From assembly GCA_016795375.1 (NCBI GenBank), contig JAEUHJ010000174.1:1-43212 (forward strand): 43,212 nucleotides of DNA, written 5' to 3'. The stretch's first letter is position 1; every line of letters starts with the position of its first letter. The stretch comes from Verrucomicrobiaceae bacterium. GTDB taxonomy: Bacteria; Verrucomicrobiota; Verrucomicrobiia; Verrucomicrobiales; Verrucomicrobiaceae. The translations under genes and the position numbers were made by a program. Shown one piece after another: positions 25,994 through 33,394 of the stretch. The notes under the pieces are model-generated. The model was not told the DNA's origin. It saw only the letters and a program-made list of their open reading frames with translations, and did not search any database.

Positions 25994-26020
25994 TTGACGT
26001 AAGTGTATCAGTTGATACAC
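25994..26020 (+). promoter_or_regulatory. operator palindrome with overlapping promoter element
   Basis: GTGTATCA (26003-26010) and TGATACAC (26013-26020) are exact inverted copies around a GT spacer. TTGACG at 25994-25999 could be a -35 element for the plus-strand peptide gene, placing the palindrome in its spacer/-10 region, as in repressor-controlled promoters. It lies 35 bp upstream of the XRE start and 75 bp upstream of the peptide ATG. Confidence 0.65.
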
Positions 26021-26094
26021 CTAGCGCCGAGCATGCTTCGTTTGCATTGCAAAGTTGCTCACATCGGAAAAGGCAAACACACCCACATTCAACC

Positions 26095-26283
26095 ATGACG
26101 ACACTGACACCCGCTGATCTGAGCCAGGCTCCATCCACCACGGAGTTCCATCTGCCTGCCTATGACTGGAACAAGCAAACCCGCCATGACACGATCATCA
26201 CTGGCAGCTATTCAACTAATTCTGTCCAAACTTTCAATCACAAAGGACAGCCCAACGATAGTAGAAGCGATAACAACGACTGA
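26095..26283 (+). CDS. putative graspetide (RiPP) precursor peptide
   Basis: A 62-residue peptide. The N-terminal half (MTTLTPADLSQAPSTTEF, then HLPAYDWNKQTR) would be the leader. The C-terminal half is rich in Thr, Ser, Asn, Asp and Lys (ITGSYSTNSVQTFNHKGQ, then PNDSRSDNND), offering hydroxyl, amine and carboxyl groups for ester or amide cross-links. It is hydrophilic with no membrane segment and no cysteine. It starts 12 bp ahead of an ATP-grasp ligase gene, the standard graspetide order. No microviridin leader motif (PFFARFL) is present, so if genuine it belongs to another graspetide class. The identification is inferred from position and composition. Confidence 0.6.
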   Translation: MTTLTPADLSQAPSTTEFHLPAYDWNKQTRHDTIITGSYSTNSVQTFNHKGQPNDSRSDNND

Positions 26284-26295
26284 TCGTTCTGCCGG

Positions 26296-27216
26296 ATGCT
26301 GCTCATCCTCACGAACAGCGTTGATGGAACGACCGACGAGATAATTCGGCGGCTCGGAAAGCATCCGGCTTTTCGCTTCAACGTCGATTTATGGCGGCAG
26401 TACGAGTTCGAGTTTACCCCGCACGGTTTTTTCCTGCGTGACCCTGCGGGAAGAACCGTCCGCGAGGAAGATGTGAGCAGGCTTTATGTGCGAAAGCCGA
26501 ACTTTGATGAGCCGGTGGACAGACCCGCAGGCGGTTCCCTGGAATGGTGGACACAACAGCAGGTCAGTTATCTGGTGCGGGAGATTTATAACCTATGCAA
26601 GCTGCACGGGAAAATTGCGCTGGTTGAGAAAGGAGCGGAAAACCGGCTGGGCAAAGTCTCTCAAATGCGGCTGGCGGCCAGGCATTTCCACGTCCCGCCA
26701 TGGCGGATCGTCCGACAGGATTGTCTGGACACCTCGGGCACGCCGCAAATCGCCAAATCACTGGTGGCCGACTTTACCGGCAATTATCAATTCTTTTTCA
26801 CGCGTTGCGTGAAGCCTGAAACGCTGGACCCATCTTATCCTTGGTTCCTTCAGGATCTGATCGATGCGGAAGCCGATGTGACGGTGGTTTACGTGGCGGG
26901 AAGACAGTTCGCCTTTGAACTGGACAGGGCTTCATTTTCCGGCGTCGATTGGCGGAAACACATCAATGCTGTGAACTTGGTGTGGAAAAGAGTTCAGCTC
27001 CCGGATGAGGTTGCCAATGGGATTGGCAAGTTCATGAGCGAAGCCGGTCTTTCTTTTGGGCGTCTGGATTTTTTGCGGGCACAAAACCAACATTTCTTCC
27101 TCGAAGTGAATCCCAACGGTCAATGGGCCTGGCTGGATATGGAAGGCAAGGAGGGGATATTTGATTGGGTGATTGAGTGCCTCGCCAGCAATGATGTTGG
27201 CTTGAAGCAAGAGTGA
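26296..27216 (+). CDS. ATP-grasp peptide ligase (MvdC/MvdD-like)
   Basis: A 306-residue protein with graspetide-maturase layout. The N-terminus MLLILTNSVDGTTDEIIRRL is followed by RLYVRKPNFDEP (family form WxRR/VRRP). KVSQMRLAARHFHVPPWRIV marks the central ATP-grasp subdomain, and the C-terminal Mg-ATP motif is FLEVNPNGQWAWLD near residue 270-285. MvdC/MvdD enzymes activate Asp/Glu side chains as acyl-phosphates and join them to Thr/Ser or Lys in a precursor peptide. A small precursor-like gene sits immediately upstream. No transporter, peptidase or acetyltransferase gene is beside it, so export and leader removal must be encoded elsewhere or differ. Confidence 0.85.
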   Translation: MLLILTNSVDGTTDEIIRRLGKHPAFRFNVDLWRQYEFEFTPHGFFLRDPAGRTVREEDVSRLYVRKPNFDEPVDRPAGGSLEWWTQQQVSYLVREIYNLCKLHGKIALVEKGAENRLGKVSQMRLAARHFHVPPWRIVRQDCLDTSGTPQIAKSLVADFTGNYQFFFTRCVKPETLDPSYPWFLQDLIDAEADVTVVYVAGRQFAFELDRASFSGVDWRKHINAVNLVWKRVQLPDEVANGIGKFMSEAGLSFGRLDFLRAQNQHFFLEVNPNGQWAWLDMEGKEGIFDWVIECLASNDVGLKQE

Positions 27217-27224
27217 TGCCCGAT

Positions 27225-27362
27225 CGTAGGACGGGTGTGGCGAAGCCCGCCCGTTCTTTTGCGTCCACGCAATCGTCTCGCGCTTCCAAACCCGTCGGGC
27301 GGTGCTGCGAAGCATGCTGAGATGATGCTCAAACCATCGGCGCAGCACACACCCAACCTACG
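27225..27362. repeat. intergenic palindromic repeat element
   Basis: The space between the ATP-grasp gene and fmt holds an inverted repeat. TCGTAGGACGGGTGTG starts at 27224, and the reverse complement of the far end, at about 27347-27363, reads TCGTAGGTTGGGTGTG. Internal GC-rich hairpins such as ACGGG...CCCGT lie near the left end. It is likely a dispersed REP-like element that also serves as a boundary between the convergent genes. Confidence 0.5.
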
Positions 27363-28287
27363 ACAACACATCGCCCGACTGCAACGTATGCCCACGCAGG
27401 AAATCGGCGGCGGGCAGACGCTTGCCGCCTTCGATCTGGACTTCGAGGAGGTTCAACAGACCGCCGCCGCAACTGACGGCAATGCCGCCCGCATCGGCGC
27501 TGACGACGGTGCCGGGTGAAGGGCAGGCATTCGCGTTTGCGATGACTTGAGCGCGATGAACCTTCATTTGCGCGCCCTTCAGAAGGCACGACGTGCCTGG
27601 CCAGGGAGTGAATGCGCGGATGAGACGGTCGAGCTCGATGGCAGAACGATTCCAATCGATGCGGCCGTCCTGACGCGTGAGTTTGCGGACGTGCGTGGCC
27701 TTGCTCTCATCCTGCTTCTCACGTGGCGGATGGCCGGTGGCGAGGTGAGCGAGCGCTTCCTCGAGTGCGGCGGGTGCTTGCAGTGCGAGTTTGTCGTGAA
27801 GGCTGCCGCCGGTGTCGTCATCGGTGATGGGCAGACGCTTCATCAACAGGATGTCGCCGGTGTCGAGGCCTTCATCCATGAACATGATGGTGACACCGGT
27901 TTCGGTGTCACCATCACGAATCGCGGCCTGGATCGGAGCTGCGCCGCGATGACGCGGGAGCAGTGACGTGTGAACGTTCAGGCAGCCGAATTTCGGCACA
28001 TCGAGCACGGCGCGTGACAAGATCTGGCCGTAGGCGACGACAATCGCGACATCCGCATTGAAGGATTTCAATTCCTCGACGGCATGACGGATTTTCGGCG
28101 GCTGGATGACTTGTTTGCCTGCGGCGAGCGCACGCACCTTGATCTGCGGCGGTGTGAGCACCTGTTTGCGGCCCACGGGCTTGTCCGGCTGCGTGACGAC
28201 GCCGACGACCTCGTGCTTCGGCGTGTCGAGCAGCCATTCCAGCGAAGGAAGGCCGATGTCGCCGGTGCCGATGAAGAGGACGCGCAT
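27358..28287 (-). CDS. fmt: methionyl-tRNA formyltransferase
   Basis: A 309-residue enzyme that formylates initiator Met-tRNA. The catalytic domain contains CLNVHTSLLPRHRGAAPIQA (Asn-His of the active site and the SLLP motif, about residues 105-125) and FMDEGLDTGDIL (catalytic Asp, about 145). The C-terminal tRNA-binding domain includes IDWNRSAIELDRLIRAFTPWPG. The start MRVLFIGTGDIGLPSLEWLL is typical. The stop overlaps the edge of the palindromic repeat at 27225-27362. It is downstream of the adenylate kinase gene on the same strand. A def gene is not adjacent. Confidence 0.96.
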   Translation of the reverse strand: MRVLFIGTGDIGLPSLEWLLDTPKHEVVGVVTQPDKPVGRKQVLTPPQIKVRALAAGKQVIQPPKIRHAVEELKSFNADVAIVVAYGQILSRAVLDVPKFGCLNVHTSLLPRHRGAAPIQAAIRDGDTETGVTIMFMDEGLDTGDILLMKRLPITDDDTGGSLHDKLALQAPAALEEALAHLATGHPPREKQDESKATHVRKLTRQDGRIDWNRSAIELDRLIRAFTPWPGTSCLLKGAQMKVHRAQVIANANACPSPGTVVSADAGGIAVSCGGGLLNLLEVQIEGGKRLPAADFLRGHTLQSGDVLS

Positions 28288-28296
28288 CCTGTGCGG

Positions 28297-28932
28297 CTAG
28301 ACCTTCAACTTTTCGAGTTCCTTCCACGCGTCCAGCGTCATCACACCGCCGAGGATGTCATAGAGCACCTTCGCGGGAGGCTGGCTGGCGTCGATGTTCA
28401 CAATGCGGTCGCCGGCGTAGTGTTCGAGGATCGGTTTCGTCTCCGCCTCGTAGGTGGCGAAGCGATTCTGGATGACGGCCTCGCTGGCATCATCAAAGCG
28501 GTTGTCTTTAAGGGCGCGCTTGCGCAGGCGGCGGGCCAGTTCGGTGCGGTCAGGGCAGGAGAGATGAAAGACCCTGAGCACCTCGATGTCCTCCTCCATG
28601 TACTTCGCCTGCTCCACGTTGCGCGGGATGCCGTCGAGCACGAGGAAGTCGATCTCGGGCTTGAAGTTATGTGAATCGACGCGCTGCTTGATGTTCGCGC
28701 GCCAGAGCTGGACGGTCACATCGTCCGGCACGAGCTCGCCGCGGCTGGAGTATTCGACGAATTTCTGTCCCAGCGTCGTGCGCGTGTCGAGCGAGCGGAA
28801 CACATCACCGCAGGCGAGATGATGGAAACGTGGGATGGAACCGAGCACCTTGCCCTGCGTGCCCTTGCCGCTGCCGGGAGCGCCAAGGATGAGGAAAGTG
28901 CGGAAACGTGCGGTTTTTTTGTCGTTGGACAT
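28297..28932 (-). CDS. adk: adenylate kinase family protein, short LID
   Basis: A 211-residue nucleoside monophosphate kinase. The P-loop is ILGAPGSGKGTQ (residues about 15-26). The AMP-binding part includes HLACGDVFRSL and LVLDGIPRNVEQAKYMEED (residues about 105-125). The LID lies between RRLRKRALKDNRFDD and is only a short loop, without the zinc or long LID of typical bacterial Adk. The substrate may be AMP or another NMP. The ATG at 28932 is preferred because the upstream extension lacks family residues. It follows the glycosyltransferase gene by 25 bp and precedes fmt by 9 bp. Confidence 0.88.
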   Translation of the reverse strand: MSNDKKTARFRTFLILGAPGSGKGTQGKVLGSIPRFHHLACGDVFRSLDTRTTLGQKFVEYSSRGELVPDDVTVQLWRANIKQRVDSHNFKPEIDFLVLDGIPRNVEQAKYMEEDIEVLRVFHLSCPDRTELARRLRKRALKDNRFDDASEAVIQNRFATYEAETKPILEHYAGDRIVNIDASQPPAKVLYDILGGVMTLDAWKELEKLKV

Positions 28933-28957
28933 GGTTTGGAAAAGGCAGACTAGCACG

Positions 28958-29851
28958 TTACGATTTCGCGACAACTTGCGCGGCGGCCAATTTCACGCGT
29001 GCGAAGTCCAGCGCGGCCAGGTCGCCGCTTTCCTCGCGTAAAACAGTCGCCCAAGGCTGCGGCGGTGCCCAGACGGTGGGGTCGGTCGGCCCGAAAAGCA
29101 GCAACGAGGGCACCCCGCACGCCGCAGCAAGATGTGAGATGCCGCTGTCGTGACCGAGAAAGGCGCGGCAGGCGCTCAAACGGCCTGCAAGCTCAGGCAG
29201 TGGCAGCGCGTGCCAGTTGGCATGAGTCGTGATCTTCATGCCGCGGGCTTCCTCGGCCTCGCCGGTGATGAAAATGATCTCATGACCGAGAAATTCGTCC
29301 GCAAGCCGTTGCCAGTATTCTAAGGGCCAGTTTTTCTTTTCCGAGCCGCTGCCGACATGGATGGCGATGCGGTTTTTCCCGTCGAACCGCCGCTCAAAAT
29401 GCGCACGACGCAGATGTTCATCCTCCAGAAACATGGCGAGCTTCTCCAGACCTTTCGCGAGCTGCCTGGAAGCATGTTCGCCGCCATTTTGCACGCATGG
29501 CGGGCATTCGATGAATGTTTTGACGCCGACGCGCTCCATGCTGGCTCGGAAGAGGCCGTCTGGATCGTAGAGGAAGCTGACGACAAGATTGAAGCTGCGC
29601 AGATGTTCGGCGAGCGCGTCGTCGATGGACGCGTTCTTTGCAAACAATGGAGCCATCGTGCGGTGCTCCAGGCTGCGGATGGAATTTGCGAGGCCGGCGG
29701 TTCGCGCGAGTTCGGCGATGGAGGGGTAGCCGATGACTTCGAGATGGCAGCCGGCGATGGTTTCGCGCAGCAAACGGATCGCCGGCAGGGTGAGGATGAA
29801 GTCGCCAATCGCACCGCCACGAATGACGAGAACGCGTGGAGAACTTTTCAT
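28958..29851 (-). CDS. glycosyltransferase family 9 (heptosyltransferase-like)
   Basis: A 297-residue GT-B protein. The N-terminal half opens VLVIRGGAIGDFILTLPAIR, the family signature. The C-terminal donor-binding half contains IAIHVGSGSEKKNWPLEYW and FLGHDSGISHLAAACGVPSL, the nucleotide-sugar contacting motif. GT9 enzymes add heptose to lipopolysaccharide core. Its start codon shares one base with the stop of the upstream zinc-ribbon gene (TGATG), so the two are translationally coupled. The acceptor is not known here. Confidence 0.88.
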   Translation of the reverse strand: MKSSPRVLVIRGGAIGDFILTLPAIRLLRETIAGCHLEVIGYPSIAELARTAGLANSIRSLEHRTMAPLFAKNASIDDALAEHLRSFNLVVSFLYDPDGLFRASMERVGVKTFIECPPCVQNGGEHASRQLAKGLEKLAMFLEDEHLRRAHFERRFDGKNRIAIHVGSGSEKKNWPLEYWQRLADEFLGHEIIFITGEAEEARGMKITTHANWHALPLPELAGRLSACRAFLGHDSGISHLAAACGVPSLLLFGPTDPTVWAPPQPWATVLREESGDLAALDFARVKLAAAQVVAKS

Positions 29852-30069
29852 CAGTCGCGTTTTCCCTGAAGCAGCACGACGCCACAATTGGTGCAACGGT
29901 GCGCGGCGGACTCGTCGTTGGTCCAGTCAAGCACCGAAACACTGCCGGTGTCGGGGGCAGTAAAATAAAGATGTGGCAGCGCCAAACCGGCGACCAAGAA
30001 CCCGGGCAAGGACTGGTCAAGATGGACCGAGCCACGGATCATGGTTTTCTGGCACAGAGGGCAATTCAT
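29851..30069 (-). CDS. small zinc-ribbon protein
   Basis: A 72-residue protein with two CxxC pairs: MNCPLCQKTM at the N-terminus and HRCTNCGVVLLQG near the C-terminus, flanking a hydrophobic centre (PGFLVAGLALPHLYF). The arrangement resembles short zinc-ribbon proteins of the DUF6487 kind, whose function is unknown. It overlaps the glycosyltransferase start by one base and follows the membrane gene by 6 bp, so all three probably form one transcript. Confidence 0.78.
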   Translation of the reverse strand: MNCPLCQKTMIRGSVHLDQSLPGFLVAGLALPHLYFTAPDTGSVSVLDWTNDESAAHRCTNCGVVLLQGKRD

Positions 30070-30075
30070 GAACGA

Positions 30076-30666
30076 TCAATACCAAAGTAGCGCAGCCACC
30101 AGCAGCACCACGCCGTAGCCGATGCCGGACCAGACCACGAGATTCCAGCGCTGAGGTTTGGCGAGCAGCCAGTTCACCCCGTCCCGCATGAGGAAGGGCA
30201 TGCCGATGAAATACATGCCGACGATGATCCACACATACGCGAGGACGGGCAGTAGCAGGCGGCTCGTCTGCGGCTGGAGAAATGCGGCGCTGAGCACTGG
30301 GCCGGCGACGAGTAACATCAGCGCTCCAAGGGCGCGCACAGCGAGGAATTCCTTCACACAAACGAGCACCGCGACATAGCCGCCGATGGTGATCATGATG
30401 AAATTGCGGCGCATGTTGAAGAATTCGCCCATGTCCATGTTCGCTAGTGCGAAGACGCTCCAGATCATGTCGATGGTGAGCAGGATGACGCCCCACTGGA
30501 AGGTGCGCGGGAAGGACTTGAGGAATGTCTGAGCTTTCGCGGCGTTTTTCAGCGCCCAGAGATGGGACAGGATCAGCGCCAGGGCCACGACGATGCCCGT
30601 CCCTTTGAGCGGGATGCCACCTTCGGGTGCTTGATGGTAGAGGTAGTCGTAGAGGTCGCCAAACAT
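30076..30666 (-). CDS. polytopic membrane protein of unknown function
   Basis: A 196-residue protein with about six membrane helices, at residues near 22-42, 55-75, 83-100, 105-125, 135-155 and 172-193. No known motif is seen. The ATG at 30666 (MFGDLYDYLYHQ) is chosen. The frame continues to 30864, but that part is Arg/Ser-rich and overlaps the start of the divergent NusG-like gene. It heads the zinc-ribbon/glycosyltransferase/adk/fmt run. Confidence 0.75.
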   Translation of the reverse strand: MFGDLYDYLYHQAPEGGIPLKGTGIVVALALILSHLWALKNAAKAQTFLKSFPRTFQWGVILLTIDMIWSVFALANMDMGEFFNMRRNFIMITIGGYVAVLVCVKEFLAVRALGALMLLVAGPVLSAAFLQPQTSRLLLPVLAYVWIIVGMYFIGMPFLMRDGVNWLLAKPQRWNLVVWSGIGYGVVLLVAALLWY

Positions 30667-30788
30667 GCTTGCCGGGCCGGGAGAAACGGGCGCACAGGTG
30701 GCGCAGCCCCTTCCAAAGCGCAAACGCGATGTTCGACGGCGGGTTTGGGGTTGCCCGCAGGGCGGCAGGCGGCAGTATGGGGCACTTG

Positions 30789-31340
30789 ATGAACAAACGT
30801 GACTCCACTCCGGCCTGGTATGTCGTTCACTCGCGCCCGAAGTGCGAGCACATCGCTGCGGCACTAATGGCGGGGCTGGAGAATGTGGAGGTCTATTGCC
30901 CGCGCATCCGCTTCCAGAAAAGCACGCGGCGCGGGAAGGTGTGGTTCATCGAGGCGCTGTTTCCGAGCTACTTCTTCGCCCGTTTCATCCCGGTGGAGTC
31001 ACTGCGTGCGGTCAAGCATTCTCAGAGTGTGATCAGAGTGGTCGATTTCGGCGGAAACCTCTCGCCGGTTCCGGATGCCGTGATCACGGAGCTGAAAAAA
31101 GAAATGCAGGACGAGGAGGTGCGCGAGGTGTTGGTGGATGTGAAGGTGGGTGATATGGTCGAATTGACCGAGGGGCCGATGCGTGGGCTGAAAGGCATCG
31201 TCAACGCGATGCTGACCGGCGCGGAGCGCGTGCGCGTGCTGCTGGAGTTCCTCGGCCGCGAAAATGCGGTGGAAGTGTCGGTTTCGAAGCTGCTGACGGA
31301 GCATGCACCGCGGGTGGTGGTGGCGAAGAAGGCGAGCTAG
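30789..31340 (+). CDS. NusG-family transcription antitermination protein (specialised paralogue type)
   Basis: A 183-residue protein with an N-terminal NGN domain (AWYVVHSRPKCEHIAAAL, then FPSYFFARF) and a C-terminal KOW domain (VGDMVELTEGPMRGLKGIVN). NusG proteins bind the clamp of RNA polymerase. The absence of secE and rplK neighbours and the HSRPKCE form (as in RfaH/UpxY types) suggest a specialised paralogue rather than the housekeeping NusG. ATGs at 30777 and 30789 are both possible. It is divergent from the membrane protein gene. Confidence 0.87.
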   Translation: MNKRDSTPAWYVVHSRPKCEHIAAALMAGLENVEVYCPRIRFQKSTRRGKVWFIEALFPSYFFARFIPVESLRAVKHSQSVIRVVDFGGNLSPVPDAVITELKKEMQDEEVREVLVDVKVGDMVELTEGPMRGLKGIVNAMLTGAERVRVLLEFLGRENAVEVSVSKLLTEHAPRVVVAKKAS

Positions 31341-31353
31341 GGCAACTCAGCAC

Positions 31354-31442
31354 CTGTTTGGACAGGATTGACGGGATTACCGAAGGATAAACAGGATTGT
31401 AAAACCCCGTTAATCCTCAATAATCTCGTGGATCCTGTCGAA
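31354..31442. repeat. ACAGGATT-type intergenic palindromic repeat
   Basis: GGACAGGATT at 31360-31369 is mirrored by the near complement GGATCCTGTC at 31430-31439. Inside are further copies of ACAGGATT and AATCCT. Palindromes built from ACAGGATT/AATCCTGT units are scattered in many bacterial genomes between genes. It occupies most of the 170-bp gap between the NusG-like gene and the ABC-F gene. Confidence 0.65.
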
Positions 31443-31510
31443 AATGGCTTCGAAACAGGGCGGAAGCGAAAGTTGCATGGCACGAGGGATGCACTACGTC
31501 ATGCGCCCCC

Positions 31511-33121
31511 ATGCTCACGATCCGCAACGTCACTAAAACTTTCAACGCCCGCACGCTGTTCAGCAGTGCGAACATGACGATCAACTACGCCGAGCGCGTG
31601 GCGCTGGTCGGACCGAACGGCGCGGGCAAATCGACGTTGTTCTCGCTCATTTTGAAAAAGGACACGCCGGACGTCGGCGAGGTGATCCGCGATGAGTGGA
31701 CGACGGTCGGCTTCCTGCCGCAGGAGTGCGAGCCGGTGGGCAACGAGACCGTGCTCGAAGTCGCCACAGGGAAGGCGGGCGAGATTGAGCGCCTGGAGAA
31801 GGAACTGGCCGCATTCGAGGCTGCGGGTGATGTCTCCAGCCCGGAATATTTCGAGGCTCATGCCAAGCACGACGCGCTGCAGGACCCGCAGGCCGAGGCG
31901 AAGGCGAAACGCATTCTCAAGGGCCTCGGTTATCTCGAAGGAGATTTCGACCGGCCCGCGCGTGAGTTCAGCGGCGGCTGGGTGATGCGCGCGCACATGG
32001 CGCGGCTGCTGGTGATGGAGCCGGATCTGCTGCTGCTCGACGAGCCGACGAACCATCTCGACCTCACATCGCTCATGTGGTTCCGCAATTATTTGAAGAA
32101 CTACCCAGGCGCGATCCTCATGATCTCCCACGACCGCGACTTCATGGACGAACTGGTGCAGAACGTGTTCGAGATCGACGAGAGCAAGCTGATCTCCTAC
32201 ACCGGCAACTACAGCGAGTATCTGCAGCAGCGGGAGGCCAACTGGGAGCGCGCCATGCAGGCGTACAAGAACCAGCAGAAGGAAATCGAGGCGATGCAGG
32301 AATTTATCGACCGCTTCCGCTCCGTGGCGTCGAAGGCATCGCAGGCGCAAAGCCGCGAGCGTCAGCTCGAGAAGATGGACAAGCTCGAAAAGCCGCGTCC
32401 GCTGCGCAAAGGCTTCCGTTTCAACTTCCCGCAGCCGCAACGCAGCGGCCAGCGCCTCATCGCGCTGAACAACATCGACCAGGCTTACGGCACGAAGCAG
32501 GTTTATAAGGGACTCGACCTCGAAATCGAGCGCGGTGAGCGCACGGTGCTCGTGGGGCCGAACGGCGCGGGCAAATCGACCCTGATCAAGATTCTGGCCG
32601 GTGAGGTGCCGTTTCAGAAGGGCGAGCGCAAACTGGGCACGAATGTGAAGCTCGGCTATTTCTCGCAGCATCGCGCTGACACGCTCGATCCCGATTGCAG
32701 CGTGCTGGAGGAATTGAAGCGAGTGGCGCCGGAAATTCGCGAGGACGAGGCGCGCAGCATCCTCGGCTCATTCCTCTTCAAGCGTGAGGACGTGCATAAA
32801 AAGTGCCGCGTGCTCAGCGGTGGCGAGAAGAGCCGCCTCAACCTCGTGAAATTTCTCGTCGATCCGCCGAACCTGCTGCTGATGGACGAGCCGACGACAC
32901 ATCTCGACATCTGGGCCATCGAAGGGCTCATCATGGCGCTGGAGAAATTCGAGGGCACGCTGGTTTTCATCAGCCACGACGTGCATTTCATCCGCCGTCT
33001 CGCGCAGAAGGTCATTCACATCAACGCCGGCAAGCTCACGACTTATGTCGGCGGCTACGACTACTACCTTGAGAAGACCGGCGCGGAGGAAAATGCACGC
33101 GCGGCGGTGGTGGCTGGATAA
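31511..33121 (+). CDS. ABC-F family ATP-binding protein
   Basis: A 536-residue soluble protein with two ATPase cassettes and no membrane segments. Walker A occurs twice (GPNGAGKST at about residues 34 and 350). The signatures are EFSGGWVMRAHMARLL and RVLSGGEKSRLNLVKFL. The Walker B motifs are LLLLDEPTNHLD and LLLMDEPTTHLD. The linker between them is the ABC-F P-site tRNA-interaction motif region, with a long charged helix. These proteins act on the ribosome E site in translation or antibiotic protection. The subgroup resembles YbiT or Uup, but without comparison it is not assigned. Confidence 0.93.
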   Translation: MLTIRNVTKTFNARTLFSSANMTINYAERVALVGPNGAGKSTLFSLILKKDTPDVGEVIRDEWTTVGFLPQECEPVGNETVLEVATGKAGEIERLEKELAAFEAAGDVSSPEYFEAHAKHDALQDPQAEAKAKRILKGLGYLEGDFDRPAREFSGGWVMRAHMARLLVMEPDLLLLDEPTNHLDLTSLMWFRNYLKNYPGAILMISHDRDFMDELVQNVFEIDESKLISYTGNYSEYLQQREANWERAMQAYKNQQKEIEAMQEFIDRFRSVASKASQAQSRERQLEKMDKLEKPRPLRKGFRFNFPQPQRSGQRLIALNNIDQAYGTKQVYKGLDLEIERGERTVLVGPNGAGKSTLIKILAGEVPFQKGERKLGTNVKLGYFSQHRADTLDPDCSVLEELKRVAPEIREDEARSILGSFLFKREDVHKKCRVLSGGEKSRLNLVKFLVDPPNLLLMDEPTTHLDIWAIEGLIMALEKFEGTLVFISHDVHFIRRLAQKVIHINAGKLTTYVGGYDYYLEKTGAEENARAAVVAG

Positions 33122-33148
33122 AACGGCTCTTCAGCAGAATCAGTGGGT

Positions 33149-33179
33149 AAGCGCGAGCACGGCATCCCCGTTCGCGCTT
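33149..33179 (+). terminator. possible hairpin terminator after the ABC-F gene
   Basis: AAGCGCGA (33149-33156) pairs perfectly with TCGCGCTT (33172-33179), with an inner CGG/CCG stem. There is no following T-run, so termination would be weak or need Rho. Confidence 0.3.
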
Positions 33180-33217
33180 GCCACATATTCTGCCGAAGGG
33201 CCATAAAGTAATGCGTT

Positions 33218-33358
33218 CAGGTGAGGCCTGGGTCGTCGATCTTGCCGAAGGTGTCGATGCGGACGCCGACAGGCTGCGCATGGCTGATGGCGTAGGCGAA
33301 CTGCACTTCGCACTCGGTAGCGAGGTCGGCGGCGACATAGTTTGGCTTCGCGGCCAGC
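33218..33358 (-). pseudogene. metK remnant with an internal deletion
   Basis: Bases 33218-33250 match the 3' part of the intact metK near 40108-40139, and bases 33250-33358 match metK near 40275-40383. The intervening 130 or so bases are missing, and the join lies at a shared TGCCGAAG. On the minus strand the piece would read [20 protein letters not shown], then [11 protein letters not shown], clearly MetK sequence. It has no start or usable length and is a relic. Confidence 0.8.
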
Positions 33359-33394
33359 CTTGACGAACGACGGGCAAAACGTGACTTCCGTCTC

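Noticed and set aside
33178..33363. 60-codon plus-strand frame after the ABC-F gene
   Set aside because: It lies on the antisense of a metK remnant and has no separate support.
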